Below, in pieces: positions 24,816-36,333 of a DNA stretch of 55,676 nucleotides; positions within the stretch are counted from its first letter, which is position 1; every line of letters starts with the position of its first letter. Under the pieces are notes generated by a model, which did not search any database, was not told where the DNA came from, and saw nothing but the letters and a program-made list of their open reading frames with translations. This stretch comes from DASYQD01 sp036005845 (GTDB lineage: Bacteria; Acidobacteriota; Thermoanaerobaculia; Multivoradales; JAIOJS01). The stretch is from NCBI GenBank assembly GCA_036005845.1, contig DASYQD010000105.1, positions 1-55,676 of the forward strand. The letters run 5' to 3'. Position numbers and translations under genes: made by a program.

Positions 24816-27494
24816 GTGGCGCGCGGCGGCGACTGGAGATTGATAGCGTCCGGCGCGGTGTCCACTCCCCATCCCGACGCGGTGGATCGCGAAGGCGCAA
24901 CCGAGCTGGCGCCGGCGGCTCCTCCGTCGGATGCGCAACCCACGCCGGTACCGCGCTCGCGGCCGCCTTCCTCGGCGAGCCTCGAAGGCGGCCGCTTCGC
25001 TCCCGGCGAGATGCTCGGCGGCCGCTACCGAATCGTCGAGCTGCTCGGCCAGGGCGGCATGGGCGAGGTCTACCGCGCCGAGGACCTGCTGCTTGGCCAG
25101 CGCGTGGCGCTCAAGTTCCTGCCCGCGGCGCTGGCCGGCGACAACGAACGGATGGAGCGCCTGCTCGCCGAGGTGCGCCTGGCGCGGCAGGTGTCGCACC
25201 CCAACGTCTGCCGCGTCTACGACGTCGGCGAGGCGGACGGGCACACCTTCTTCTCGATGGAGCTCGTCGAAGGCGACGACCTCGCCACGCTGCTGCGGCA
25301 GGTGGGCCGCTTCCCGGCCGAGAAGGGGCTCGAGATCGCGCGCCAGCTCTGCGCCGGCCTGGCGGCGGCCCACGACCGCGGCGTCGTCCACCGCGATCTG
25401 AAGCCCGGCAACGTCCTCGTCGACCGCAACGGCCGCGTGCACGTCGCCGACTTCGGCCTCGCGCTCGCCGGCAGCGCCACCGGCGGCGAAGCGTTGGCCG
25501 GCTCGCCCGGCTACATGGCACCGGAGCAACTCGCCGGCCGCGAGGCGACGACGAGGAGCGACCTCTTCGCGCTCGGCATCGTGCTCTACGAGCTGTTCAC
25601 CGGCAAGCGCGCCTACCGCGCCGACTCCCTCGCCGAGCTGCGCCGCCGCGTCGACGAGGGCCCACCGACGCCGCCCAGCGAGGTGGTGCCAGGCTTCGAC
25701 CCAGCGATCGAGCGCGCCATCCTGCGCTGCCTCGAGCACGAACCGCGCGACCGGCCGTCGTCGGCGCTCGCGGTGTCGGCGGCGCTGCCCGGCGGCGACC
25801 CGCTGGCGGCGGCGCTGGCGGCCGGCGAGACGCCGTCGCCGGAGATGGTGGCGGCCGCGGGCGGCGTCGGCGTGCTGGCGCCGGCGCGCGCGGCGCTGCT
25901 CGCCGGCGGTGCGCTGTTGCTGGCGATCGCCGCCGCGGCGGCTATCGCAACGACCCATGCGGCGCGCTTCATCCCCGTCGATCGGCCGCCGGACTACCTC
26001 GACCAACGCGCCCGCGACATCCTCAGCGGCCTCGGCCATCAAACGCCGGTGCAGGCCACGGCCGCGCACTGGAACTGGGTGCGTCCGTCAGAGGACCTCG
26101 CCGCCAAGCTGGGCAAGCTCGGCCTCGGCCGCGCGCTGCGCAGCGGGCGCGTGCCCGTGCTCTTCCGCACCTGGCGCCAGAATCCGCAAGACTTCTCGCC
26201 GCCGTCAGGGTTCGCGGTCGTCCGCCGCTTCGAGCCACGGCCGTTCGTGCCCGGCGAGGCGCAGGTCGACGTCGACACGCTCGGCCGGCTGATCGGACTG
26301 GTGATCGTGCAACCGGAGCACGATCCACCGCCGCCGCGTGTCCCCGCGCCGCGCTGGGATGCGCTCTTCGCCGCCGCCGGCCTGCCGATGAGCGCGTTTC
26401 GCCCGGTGACGCCGGAGTGGAACCCGTCGGTCGTCACCGATGCGCGCGCCGCCTGGATCGGCGAGGCGCCGGAGCTGCCGGGCGTGCCTTTGCGCGTCGA
26501 GGCCGGCGCTTACCGCGGCAAGCCCGTGCACTTGAAGCTGATCTGGCCGTGGACGCGCACGCCGGGGCAGGTGCGCGAGTCGCGCGGCGCCAGTCAGCGG
26601 CTGGCCGAGACCCTCAATGCGCTGCTCTCGCTGCTGCTTCTGAGCGGCGCCTTCTTCGCCTGGCGCAATGTGCGGCTCGGACGCGGCGACCGCCGCGGCG
26701 CCTTCCGCATCGCTGCCTGGTTCTTCGTCTGCCACACGATCGTCTGGCTCGGCGAAGCGACCCACTCGCACAGCCTGCCCGGAGAGTGGTTCATCATCCA
26801 GCGCGACCTCGGCTTCAATCTCTTCCTCGCCGCGATGCTCTGGGTCGGCTACGTGGCGGTCGAGCCTTACGTGCGGCGGCAGTGGCCGGAGACGCTGATC
26901 TCGTGGAGCCGGCTGCTCGGCGCCCGCTTCGCCGACCCGCGCGTCGGACGGGACGTGCTCGTCGGCGTCGGCATGGGCAGCTCGCTCGCTCTTCTCCAGT
27001 GGCTGGGCCTCGCGAGCCCCGCCTGGCGCGCCGGCCGCTCGCCGGGGCCCTTCAGCGGATTCGCCGATCGCTTCGCGTTCGACATCGTCGACCAGCTCGT
27101 CCACGCGGTGCTCGACTCGATGCTGGTGCTCTTCGTGCTGCTCTTTCTGCTGCTCGTCCTGAGGCGCCGATGGCCCGCCGTGGCCGCCGCGTTGCTCGTA
27201 CTCTCGGCGGCGCTCGTCGGCGACGTCAGCGACGGCGATTGGCTGGGGGTACTGATCACGGTGCTGTTCACCGTCGTCGCCGTCGTCGGCTTGACGCGCT
27301 TTGGGTTGGTAGCGCTGGCTACCGCTTCGTTCGTGCAGCGTCTTATCGCCGTTGCGCCGTGGACCTTCGACGCCAGCGCCTGGTACGCGTGGGAGGCGGG
27401 GCTCGCCGGAGCGGTGCTGCTGGCGTCGCTCGTGTTCGGTTTCCGCACCGCCACCGCCGGCGCGCCGCTCTTCGCGCGCCCGCTCGAAACGTAG
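24816..27494 (+). CDS. Ser/Thr protein kinase with a multi-helix membrane sensor half
   Basis: An 892-residue protein. Kinase domain at about 71-325: GQGGMGEVY loop (79-86), VALKF with K100, HRDLKPGN (192-199), DFG 212-214, APE 235-237; a standard RD kinase. A first membrane helix lies at about 353-378, then some 200 residues of unrecognised soluble domain (starting RFIPVDRPPDYLDQRARDI). Seven or eight more hydrophobic helices follow, from LNALLSLLLLSGAFFAWRNV to AWEAGLAGAVLLASLVFGF. Such a polytopic sensor is unlike the PASTA, TPR or beta-propeller kinases. The start is a GTG; another in-frame GTG 14 codons later (VSTPHPDAV) is equally possible, and no ribosome site decides between them. It is convergent with meaB. 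Confidence 0.9.
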   Translation: MARGGDWRLIASGAVSTPHPDAVDREGATELAPAAPPSDAQPTPVPRSRPPSSASLEGGRFAPGEMLGGRYRIVELLGQGGMGEVYRAEDLLLGQRVALKFLPAALAGDNERMERLLAEVRLARQVSHPNVCRVYDVGEADGHTFFSMELVEGDDLATLLRQVGRFPAEKGLEIARQLCAGLAAAHDRGVVHRDLKPGNVLVDRNGRVHVADFGLALAGSATGGEALAGSPGYMAPEQLAGREATTRSDLFALGIVLYELFTGKRAYRADSLAELRRRVDEGPPTPPSEVVPGFDPAIERAILRCLEHEPRDRPSSALAVSAALPGGDPLAAALAAGETPSPEMVAAAGGVGVLAPARAALLAGGALLLAIAAAAAIATTHAARFIPVDRPPDYLDQRARDILSGLGHQTPVQATAAHWNWVRPSEDLAAKLGKLGLGRALRSGRVPVLFRTWRQNPQDFSPPSGFAVVRRFEPRPFVPGEAQVDVDTLGRLIGLVIVQPEHDPPPPRVPAPRWDALFAAAGLPMSAFRPVTPEWNPSVVTDARAAWIGEAPELPGVPLRVEAGAYRGKPVHLKLIWPWTRTPGQVRESRGASQRLAETLNALLSLLLLSGAFFAWRNVRLGRGDRRGAFRIAAWFFVCHTIVWLGEATHSHSLPGEWFIIQRDLGFNLFLAAMLWVGYVAVEPYVRRQWPETLISWSRLLGARFADPRVGRDVLVGVGMGSSLALLQWLGLASPAWRAGRSPGPFSGFADRFAFDIVDQLVHAVLDSMLVLFVLLFLLLVLRRRWPAVAAALLVLSAALVGDVSDGDWLGVLITVLFTVVAVVGLTRFGLVALATASFVQRLIAVAPWTFDASAWYAWEAGLAGAVLLASLVFGFRTATAGAPLFARPLET

Positions 27495-27541
27495 GCCACC
27501 GCTGCGCGTTCTCGCGCGAAGGGTGCGCGGCGACGGAGCAA

Positions 27542-28518
27542 CTAGCGATGGAAGACGGCGAGGATCTCGCGGGCGGCCGCCTCGGGAGTCTCCTCACCCG
27601 ATGCGACGCGCGCTTCGAGCGCCGGCAACGCGGCGGCGACGGCGGGATGCTCGCGGAGCGCTTGGCGCAGGCCCGCCTCGAGCTCGTCCCAGAGCCAGCT
27701 CCGGCGCTGCTCGCGGCGCCGCGATTCGAGCTCGCCGGTGGCCCGCGCTCGCTTGCGCAGCTCTTCGAGCGCGCCCCAGAGCTCGGGCACGCCTTCGCCG
27801 GTGCGCGCGGAGATGAGCTGCACGGCGGGGCGCCAGCGCTCGTCGGCGGCGTGCAGCATCCGCAGCGCGGCGCCGAAGTCGCGGCGGGCGCGCTCGGCGC
27901 GCGGGCGGTCTTCGTCGGCCTTGTTGATCGCCACCAGGTCGGCGGCCTCGAGGATGCCGCGCTTGATGCCTTGCAGCTCGTCGCCGGCGCCGGGGACGAG
28001 AAGGACGAGGAAGGCGTCGACCATGCCGACGACCGCAATTTCGCTCTGGCCGACGCCGACGGTCTCCACGAGCACGACGTCGTGGCCCGCCGCTTCGAGC
28101 ACCAGCATCGCCTCGCGGGTGCGGCGGGCGACGCCGCCGAGCGAGCCGCCGGACGGCGTCGGCCGCACGAAGGCGCGCTCGTCCTGCGCCAGCTTCGTCA
28201 TGCGCGTCTTGTCGCCGAGGATGCTGCCCCCGGTGCGCACGCTCGACGGATCGACGGCGAGCACGGCGACGCGGTGGCCGCGCTCGACGAGCCAGGAGCC
28301 GAGCCGGTCGATGAGCGTGCTCTTGCCGGCGCCGGGGAGGCCGGAGACGCCGATGCGTTGGGCGCCGCCGGTGGCGGGCGCCAAGCGCGCGAGCAGCTGC
28401 CGCGCCTGCTCCTGGTGCTCGGGAAGCGAGCTCTCGACGAGCGTCAACGCACGGCCGAGCAGCGTGCGGTCACCAGCGCGCACGCCGGCCGCCAGCTCGT
28501 CGATCATCGGCGGTGAGC

Positions 28519-28522
<4 letters not shown>
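27542..28522 (-). CDS. meaB: Methylmalonyl-CoA mutase-associated GTPase MeaB
   Basis: A 326-residue G3E-family P-loop GTPase that protects methylmalonyl-CoA mutase and gates cofactor B12 loading. The Walker A is GLPGAGKST (61-69). Switch regions include VLAVDPSS and RTGGSILGDKTRM, and DVVLVETVGVGQSE is the Walker B region. The guanine specificity motif is NKAD. The C-terminal helical dimerisation arm is present, so length is normal. The GTG start overlaps the stop of the mutase large subunit by 4 bases, placing it in the same coupled operon, exactly where this chaperone is usually found. Confidence 0.95.
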
Positions 28523-30683
<2,161 letters not shown>

Positions 30684-30687
<4 letters not shown>

Positions 30688-32225
30688 GCCGAGACCTCCG
30701 CCGCCTCGAAGAGCTCGGCATCGCGCCACGGAACCAGCGCCGGTGCTCGTAGGGCAGGCGGATGCGCGGGGGCGGTCCGCGCCAGCTCGCCTAGGGTTGC
30801 ACCGCACTCGGCGGCGTTCACGGCGAGGGCGAAGAGCGTGTCGCCAGCGAACGGCACGTCGGTGGGATGGCGCAACGGTGGGTCGGCGTCGGGCTCGACC
30901 ACCAGCGGCCGATGCGGCAAGGGCATTGCCTGCTTCGCCCAGTGCAGCGTGACGCCGACGATCGGCAGATCTCCCTCCAGCAATGCGCGGCGACGACGCT
31001 CGGCGGCCGCCGCAACCTGCTGGGCCACGGCGCCGACCGTGAGCTCGCGCGTCATGCCGCCGCGGCGTTCGATCCCTTCGAAAGCCTCCCACGCCCGCCT
31101 CGCCAGCGCCGCCGTTAGCGACTCCACGTACCAGCTTCCGACGACCGCGTCAGCGACCCGATCGAGCCCGACCTCTTCGCGCAACAGCAGCTGGGTAGCG
31201 CTGCCGAGCGGCATCCCCAGCGCGAGCTCCTCCTCCGCATCGAGCAGCGGCGAGGTGGTGACGTCGTCGCAACCCCCGAGCACGGCGGCAAAGGTCTCCA
31301 CCGTCGCCCGCACGAGATCGGTTCCGGGATCGCGGCGCCCCTTCGTACGCCACGCGGTGCGAGCGTGCAGGCGCAACGCCGACGGCGGCGCATCGACGCT
31401 CGCGAGCAGCATTCTCCAGGTCAGCCGCAGTGCGCGGAGCTTGGCAACCTGCAAGTAGAGGTCGCGGCCCACGGTTGTCGAAACGAGGACCTGCGCCGCC
31501 GCGTCGGCGGGCGTGAAGCCGTCTTCGAGTAGCCAGCGCAACGTCTCGGCGCCGGTGGCGAGCGCGAAGGCGATCTCCTGCACAGCATCGGCGCCGGCGT
31601 CCGCGTAAGGCGCCGTCGAGACCAGCGCGGCGCGCATCGCGGGAGCGTGGGCGGCAGCCCAGCGCGCGGCGGCCGCCACCTGTACGTATGCCGATCCCGA
31701 CACGCTCGCGCCGCGCGCCAGAGCGCCCAGCGGATCGCAGCCGAGGCAGCCGCGAAGCCGCTCAGGCGCGAGCCCGATACCCATCGCTGCTGCCACGAGG
31801 ACGCCGCCGGCGGTCGAGTCACCCGCCCACTCGGCGGCGAGCTCTACGTCTCCATCGCCGAGCGAGTCAGCGAGAAGCTGCGCGACATCGCTCACGGTGG
31901 CATCGGCGTCGTTGTATCGCAGCCAGATGCCGCCCAACCCGCGGCCGCGCTCCCGAGCCAACGCCGCGCGACCGGCCGCGCCTGCCGAGATGGGCAGCTC
32001 CTGCCACGTTCGCCAAGCACCAGAGGCCGGCGCCAGCCGCGGCAGCGGCACGGCCGCACCGACATGATCCGCCGCACAAAGCGGCTCCAACTCGATACCT
32101 TCGAGTGTCGTCCGCCGAAGCAACCGTTCAGCTTCGACGCCCAGCTCTTCCTCGACGCGCGAACGCCAGGCCGCGTACGCGACGGGCTCGAAGGAAGACG
32201 ACGCGCCAGGCTCGGAGTCGTTCAT
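30684..32225 (-). CDS. mutA: Methylmalonyl-CoA mutase small subunit, lacking a B12 domain
   Basis: A 513-residue paralogue of the catalytic subunit. It keeps the barrel landmarks in degenerate form (ELPISAGAAGRAALARERGRG, ADAVQEIAFALATGAETLRWL, TTVGRDLYLQVAKLRALRLTW, VGSWYVESLTAALA), but most active-site residues are changed. It ends after the linker region (PFAGDTLFALAVNAAEC) with no cobalamin domain at all, shorter than the roughly 600-residue small subunits that keep a degenerate one. It is likely the structural partner of the downstream large subunit. Its ATG overlaps the micro-ORF stop by 4 bases and its stop overlaps mutB by 4. Confidence 0.88.
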
Positions 32226-32428
32226 TCTCGCCGAGACGTCGACGCGCTCGGTCGGCGTGGTAGAGCCTTGCCCCGTAGCGGTTTGGAGACTGCACCATAG
32301 ACCACGGCGTCGATTTCACCGGGCTCTAGATCCATCGAGCCAACCAGGGCGTCCATGAGGTCGGGCCCAACCGTCGCTGGTTGACCGGTGAGCCCACTGG
32401 CCATCACCTTCGGTCGTCTACGTCGCAT
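32222..32428 (-). CDS. Possible 68-residue micro-ORF leading the mutase operon
   Basis: A short open frame whose TGA overlaps the small-subunit ATG (ATGA), the same coupling used by the next two junctions, which is the main argument that it is translated. The central part, GPDLMDALVGSMDLEPGEIDA then VVYGAVSKP, resembles the N-terminal helix-strand of thiolases (LDPAEIDDVVxGxV). So it could be a thiolase remnant or a small coupled leader peptide. Codon third positions are less GC-rich than in true neighbours and no ribosome site is evident. Another ATG sits four codons upstream. I hold it as tentative. Confidence 0.35.
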   Translation of the reverse strand: MRRRRPKVMASGLTGQPATVGPDLMDALVGSMDLEPGEIDAVVYGAVSKPLRGKALPRRPSASTSRRE

Positions 32429-32494
32429 CAGGACGAGCATACGTCGGGGGACGCGCAGCGGCGTTAGTCTCCGTCCATACCAGGGAGAGGGACG

Positions 32495-33409
32495 ATGACC
32501 TTGCAACGCACGCGTTCGATCGAGATCGTGGCGCATCGCGGCACCGGCAAGGACGACCTCAATCCGCTGCCGTGGCAGAGCTACCGGCCGGCGGCGCCGC
32601 CGGAGAACACGCTGCCGGCGTTTCAGTGGGGCTGGGCGCGCGGCGGCACCTGCGAGTTGGACGTTCATTTGACCAGCGACGGGCGGATCATCGTCATCCA
32701 CGACGACACCACGGGCCGCACCTGCGACCGCAATCTCGTCGTCGGTCAGTCGACCTTCGCCGAGCTCCGGCAGCTCGACGCCGGCGCCAAGAAGGGACCG
32801 CTGTGGAGGGGTCTCCGCCTGCCGACGCTGCGCGAGGTGCTCGATTTGATGCCGGCCCACGGCCGCCTCTACGTCGAGCTCAAGCAAGGTCCGGGGCTCG
32901 TCGCGCCCGTGCTCGCCGAGGTCGACGCCGCTGGCAAGGGCCCCGACCAGATCGTCTTCATCAGCTTCAGCATCGACTCGATCTCGGCGATCAAGCGCGC
33001 CCGCCCGGAGTTCACCTGCTACTGGATCTTGGTCTTCGTCGAGCTCAAGCCAGGCGTCTGGCGGTGCGGCTACGACCGCACCGCCGCCGACGATTTGACC
33101 TTCGTCACCATCTGGCAGCAGCCGGTCGACTACGCCGAGCTCGTCGCGCTGGCGAGGAACGACGACTACCAGCTCGACGGCCTCGACGCGAGCTACCAGC
33201 AGCCGGACGACTTCGCCGCGGCGATGGCGGCGGCCGGCATGCCCTGGGGCACCTGGGCCGTCGACGACGGCGACGTCGCCCGCCTGCTGGCGGCCAAGGG
33301 AGCTATCCAGCTCACCACCAATTGTGTCGATGACGTCTGGGGAGCCCTCTCCTATCCGCAGGTGCCGAGCTGGCCGATGCCTGCCGATGCTTGCTGGAGA
33401 AGCCGCTAA
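32495..33409 (+). CDS. Glycerophosphodiester phosphodiesterase family protein
   Basis: A 304-residue TIM-barrel phosphodiesterase. Catalytic and metal residues are in IVAHRGTG (H14, R15), PPENTLPAF (E37, N38), CELDVHLTSDG (E54, D56) and VIHDDTTGR (H69). It hydrolyses glycerophosphodiesters from lipid turnover to glycerol-3-phosphate and an alcohol in characterised relatives. No signal peptide, so cytosolic. A G-rich ribosome site (agggagagg) precedes the ATG. It is divergent from the mutase operon and convergent with the subtilase operon. ISFSIDSISAIKRARPEF and the C-terminal DDVWGAL tail fit the family. Confidence 0.92.
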   Translation: MTLQRTRSIEIVAHRGTGKDDLNPLPWQSYRPAAPPENTLPAFQWGWARGGTCELDVHLTSDGRIIVIHDDTTGRTCDRNLVVGQSTFAELRQLDAGAKKGPLWRGLRLPTLREVLDLMPAHGRLYVELKQGPGLVAPVLAEVDAAGKGPDQIVFISFSIDSISAIKRARPEFTCYWILVFVELKPGVWRCGYDRTAADDLTFVTIWQQPVDYAELVALARNDDYQLDGLDASYQQPDDFAAAMAAAGMPWGTWAVDDGDVARLLAAKGAIQLTTNCVDDVWGALSYPQVPSWPMPADACWRSR

Positions 33410-33431
33410 GCGACAGCCGGCTGAGCCGGCG

Positions 33432-33719
33432 TCAAGTCTCGCCAGCTGTGGCAGCTCGAGGCGCCGCGGCGCGCGCATACTCGATGGCCTCGGACTCACG
33501 CAGGGAGTCGAGCACCTTGGCGACGCCGTGGGCGGGGACGGCATCGTCCAGCGAGAGCACGAGCATGCCGGCACGCCGCCCGGCTGTGACCCCGGGAAAC
33601 ACCACTTCCACCGACGCCCGCTCGGCCTCGTCCTTGGAGAGCGCCTTGGCCACGAGGCCGTTGACCAGGTCCACTCCGCGGTCGCGGTGCGAAGGAGCGA
33701 TCTTCAAGACGATCTGCAT
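33432..33719 (-). CDS. Free-standing subtilase propeptide-like (I9-like) protein
   Basis: A 95-residue protein starting MQIVLKIAPSHRDRG. I do not find a named family by eye, but its layout parallels the N-terminal propeptide of the subtilase encoded 35 bases upstream: strand QIVLKIAP against VVMVKLKAG, strand AGMLVLSLD against LTSLRIE, and helix-strand VAKVLDSLRESEAIEYARAAAP against VARDLMADPEVEYAYVPA. Inhibitor I9 domains of this shape fold subtilases and inhibit them. A separate copy next to the protease suggests a trans-acting chaperone or inhibitor (as yeast Pbi2 is for proteinase B). No signal peptide. The homology is inferred from pattern only. Confidence 0.65.
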   Translation of the reverse strand: MQIVLKIAPSHRDRGVDLVNGLVAKALSKDEAERASVEVVFPGVTAGRRAGMLVLSLDDAVPAHGVAKVLDSLRESEAIEYARAAAPRAATAGET

Positions 33720-33754
33720 ACATGCGCTCCCGGGTGCCCAGGCACAGCGGCATC

Positions 33755-35152
33755 CTAGCCGAGCGCGCGGAGGACGTTCAGTCTGCCCCAGCCGTACTCG
33801 TCGTTCGGACGGCTCTGCTGCCACTTCACCCGGTCGGCACTCTTGGCGAGCCGCGACTTCACGTCCGCCGGGGTGAGGCCGGGGCTCTTGGCGAGCAGCA
33901 GCGCGGCGGCGGCGACGACATGGGGCGTCGCCATCGAAGTCCCCGGCCAAGAGTCATAGCTCGTGGTGGCCGCCAGCTCGCTCGGATAGGTGGGCACGGT
34001 CGAGAGGATCCTCTCGCCAGGCGCCATCAGCGCGATGTGAGGGCCGGTGCAGGAGAAGGAGGCACGGCGATCGGCCTCGTCGGTGGCGCCCACCGCGATC
34101 ACTCCCGGGTAGGCGGCCGGATAAGAGGTGGCGTTGCCCTCCTCGAACTCGTTGCCCATGGCCGCCACGACGACGATGCCGGCGTCCAGCAGATCGCGGA
34201 TGACGTCCTCCTCGCCGGGATCGAAGCTGCCACCCAGGCTCAAGTTCACCACTTTCGCCTGCAGGTCGATCGGATGAGCCAGCGCGCGGTAGTAGGCGGC
34301 GGCGTTCCAATCCCCGCCGCGGGGCAGCGCCTTCAACACCGCCAAGCGGGCCTTGCAGAGCCCGGCGATGCCGATGCTGTTGTTGATAACGGCGGCGATG
34401 ATGCCGGCCACGTGGGTGCCATGGCCCTTGTAGTCGCGGTCATCCTCGGCGGGAGCGAGGAAATTGACGAAGTGTTCGATCGCGGCGGCGAGGTCCGGGT
34501 GCTGGCGATCGATGCCGCTGTCGACGACGGCGACGAGAACGTCGGCGGCATCGCGAAAACCGGCGCGTTGGCGAGCTTCATGAATGTGGATCGCCGCGTG
34601 CGACCATTGGCGAGCGGACAATGGGTCGACGCCGGTGGCCTTGCTCCGCTTGCGCCGCACCGGGCGCTTGCTCTTCGCCGGGCTCTTCGCCGCCGCCGGG
34701 TACTTCACCGCCGGCACGTAGGCGTACTCGACTTCGGGATCGGCCATCAGATCGCGCGCGACTTGCGCCGCGTTCCAGCCGCGTTCGATGCGCAAGCTGG
34801 TGAGGCCTCGCGCCCGCTTGGCGGAAAGGGGAAAAGCACCGCCCGAGAGCGCCTCCATCGCCAAGGCCCGCCTGCTCGCCCGCGCGGGCGTGCGTCCCTG
34901 CGGAGGGTCGACGGAGAACACCGGGGCGACCTCCGCCACGACTCCGTTTGCCACCAGGCGCGAGACCAGTCCCGCCGGCTGCGGCGCTGGGACGCCGGCC
35001 GCCAGCGCCCGCGCGCCGGCTGCCGCGACGGCCCGCGCGGGGCCCGCCTTGAGCTTCACCATCACCACGTCTCTCGGCTGGACGACGGCCGTCGATTCTT
35101 CGGGGGCGCGGCGGACGTTCGACACATGCTTCCGTCTCGAGCCCTGGCTCAT
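33755..35152 (-). CDS. Subtilisin-like serine protease (S8), no signal peptide
   Basis: A 465-residue protease. Residues 26-150 form an I9-like propeptide ending DPEVEYAYVPAVK. A basic Lys/Arg/Pro linker (PAKSKRPVRRKRSKATG) follows at about 158-175. The catalytic domain has Asp211 in AVVDSGID, His244 in GHGTHVAG, Asn334 for the oxyanion hole and Ser406 in GTSMATPH, so it should be active. There is no export signal: it begins MSQGSRRKHVSNVRRAPEE. Its ATG overlaps the SGNH hydrolase stop by 4 bases. The three-gene arrangement suggests a controlled intracellular proteolysis module, or export by an unrecognised route. Confidence 0.92.
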   Translation of the reverse strand: MSQGSRRKHVSNVRRAPEESTAVVQPRDVVMVKLKAGPARAVAAAGARALAAGVPAPQPAGLVSRLVANGVVAEVAPVFSVDPPQGRTPARASRRALAMEALSGGAFPLSAKRARGLTSLRIERGWNAAQVARDLMADPEVEYAYVPAVKYPAAAKSPAKSKRPVRRKRSKATGVDPLSARQWSHAAIHIHEARQRAGFRDAADVLVAVVDSGIDRQHPDLAAAIEHFVNFLAPAEDDRDYKGHGTHVAGIIAAVINNSIGIAGLCKARLAVLKALPRGGDWNAAAYYRALAHPIDLQAKVVNLSLGGSFDPGEEDVIRDLLDAGIVVVAAMGNEFEEGNATSYPAAYPGVIAVGATDEADRRASFSCTGPHIALMAPGERILSTVPTYPSELAATTSYDSWPGTSMATPHVVAAAALLLAKSPGLTPADVKSRLAKSADRVKWQQSRPNDEYGWGRLNVLRALG

Positions 35153-36189
35153 TTGGACACCTCCCGCCGCGCTTTGACGGCGCGGCCGGTACGCCGCGGA
35201 GGCACTGCAGGGCGGATGCCGCTGCTGCTCGTCCGCGTGGTCGATTTCTCTGGTCCTTTGGTGACGCCCGCTCCCGGCGGCATCGGCGCCCGCAGCTGGA
35301 TGGCGCGGTGGAACGCTTCGGCGACTCGTCCGAAGGCAGGATCGGTGGGGTGGAGCTCGTTCGCCCAGTCCTTGAGGTAAGCGCTCGGCAGCTGGTTCGA
35401 GAGCAGTGGTCGCACGTCCACGTAGGTGACGTGCTCGAAGCCGGACGCGGCGGCGATCGACGCCAGCAACGCGTTGAAGCGGTCGATGAGGTCCTGGACG
35501 ATGTCGCGGTTGTCACCGTCGACTTCGTAGGCCTTCGCTGCGAAGCCCGGCCTCATCCAGGGACCCGGCAGCACCCAGAAGCCGCCGAGGAAGCCGCGTC
35601 CGTCGGGGACCGCTCGTGCATAGCCGTGGAGGAAGATCGGCACCTTCTTCTCGAACAGCCTTTGGGACAGCTCGGTCACTGTTCCGATCAGGCTGGCGAT
35701 GGCGAAACGCAGGCGCTCGCCGAGGATTCCCTCGACGACATTCTGGTTCAGCGGCTTGAGGCCCGAGCGGGCGTGGTTGAGGAGCACGGCGAACTCGTCG
35801 CCGACGATGTCGTTGCCGCCGCCGGAGAGCAGGATGGCCCGCGGCACCCGTCCATCCTGCTTGACGTGCTCGAACGTGCGCACAAGCTTCTTGAGCTGGG
35901 TCGGGTCGTAGGCCATCGACTCCACCGTGTCGCCGTGATGCGCCACCGACTCGACCCGATAGCTGAACCGCCGTTCGAGAATAGCCAGCACGTCGTCGCC
36001 CGGATAGTCGAACCAGGAGTCGCCTTCGGCGATGAGCAGCCCCTGGTTGCCGGCGACAGCCAGCGCCTTGCCACGCCTCGCGAGGGCCGCTGTCGCGACC
36101 TCCTTGCCGTGGCCGAGCCCCTCACTCAGGATCTGAGTGTCGCTGCTGGCCGCGACGGTCGCCAACTTCTTGGGCGTGCGCTTCGGCAT
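35149..36189 (-). CDS. SGNH/GDSL-family hydrolase
   Basis: A 346-residue predicted esterase or lipase. Block I is IAEGDSWFDYPG (nucleophile S58), block III LSGGGNDIVGDEF (N126), and block V ends in NELHPTDPAF (H280), where the usual DxxH Asp is Asn. Block II appears around SVAHHGDTVESM, with the glycine preceding D87. The C-terminal 45 residues are a basic Pro/Arg/Lys tail, similar in composition to the subtilase linker. GGAGGT precedes the ATG. No signal peptide. It is the first gene of the operon with the subtilase, coupled by ATGA. Substrate unknown; some relatives are phospholipases or peptidoglycan/polysaccharide esterases. Confidence 0.85.
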   Translation of the reverse strand: MPKRTPKKLATVAASSDTQILSEGLGHGKEVATAALARRGKALAVAGNQGLLIAEGDSWFDYPGDDVLAILERRFSYRVESVAHHGDTVESMAYDPTQLKKLVRTFEHVKQDGRVPRAILLSGGGNDIVGDEFAVLLNHARSGLKPLNQNVVEGILGERLRFAIASLIGTVTELSQRLFEKKVPIFLHGYARAVPDGRGFLGGFWVLPGPWMRPGFAAKAYEVDGDNRDIVQDLIDRFNALLASIAAASGFEHVTYVDVRPLLSNQLPSAYLKDWANELHPTDPAFGRVAEAFHRAIQLRAPMPPGAGVTKGPEKSTTRTSSSGIRPAVPPRRTGRAVKARREVSK

Positions 36190-36333
36190 GGGTCACCTCC
36201 GTGGCGAAAGGGTCGCGGCGCCGGTCCGAGCTCGTCGGGCGCATGAGGTACGGCGTCTTCTGTGGGGACGGACGCTTTCGCGAAACTACCGCACGGCGCT
36301 CTCTTTCCGGCACGAGCGGCAGCAGGCAGTTAC

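Noticed and set aside
23507..28516. A 5 kb open frame on the plus strand
   Set aside because: It crosses several well-supported genes on both strands and its peptide is Arg/Ala/Pro-rich without domains. Long spurious frames are expected at this GC content.
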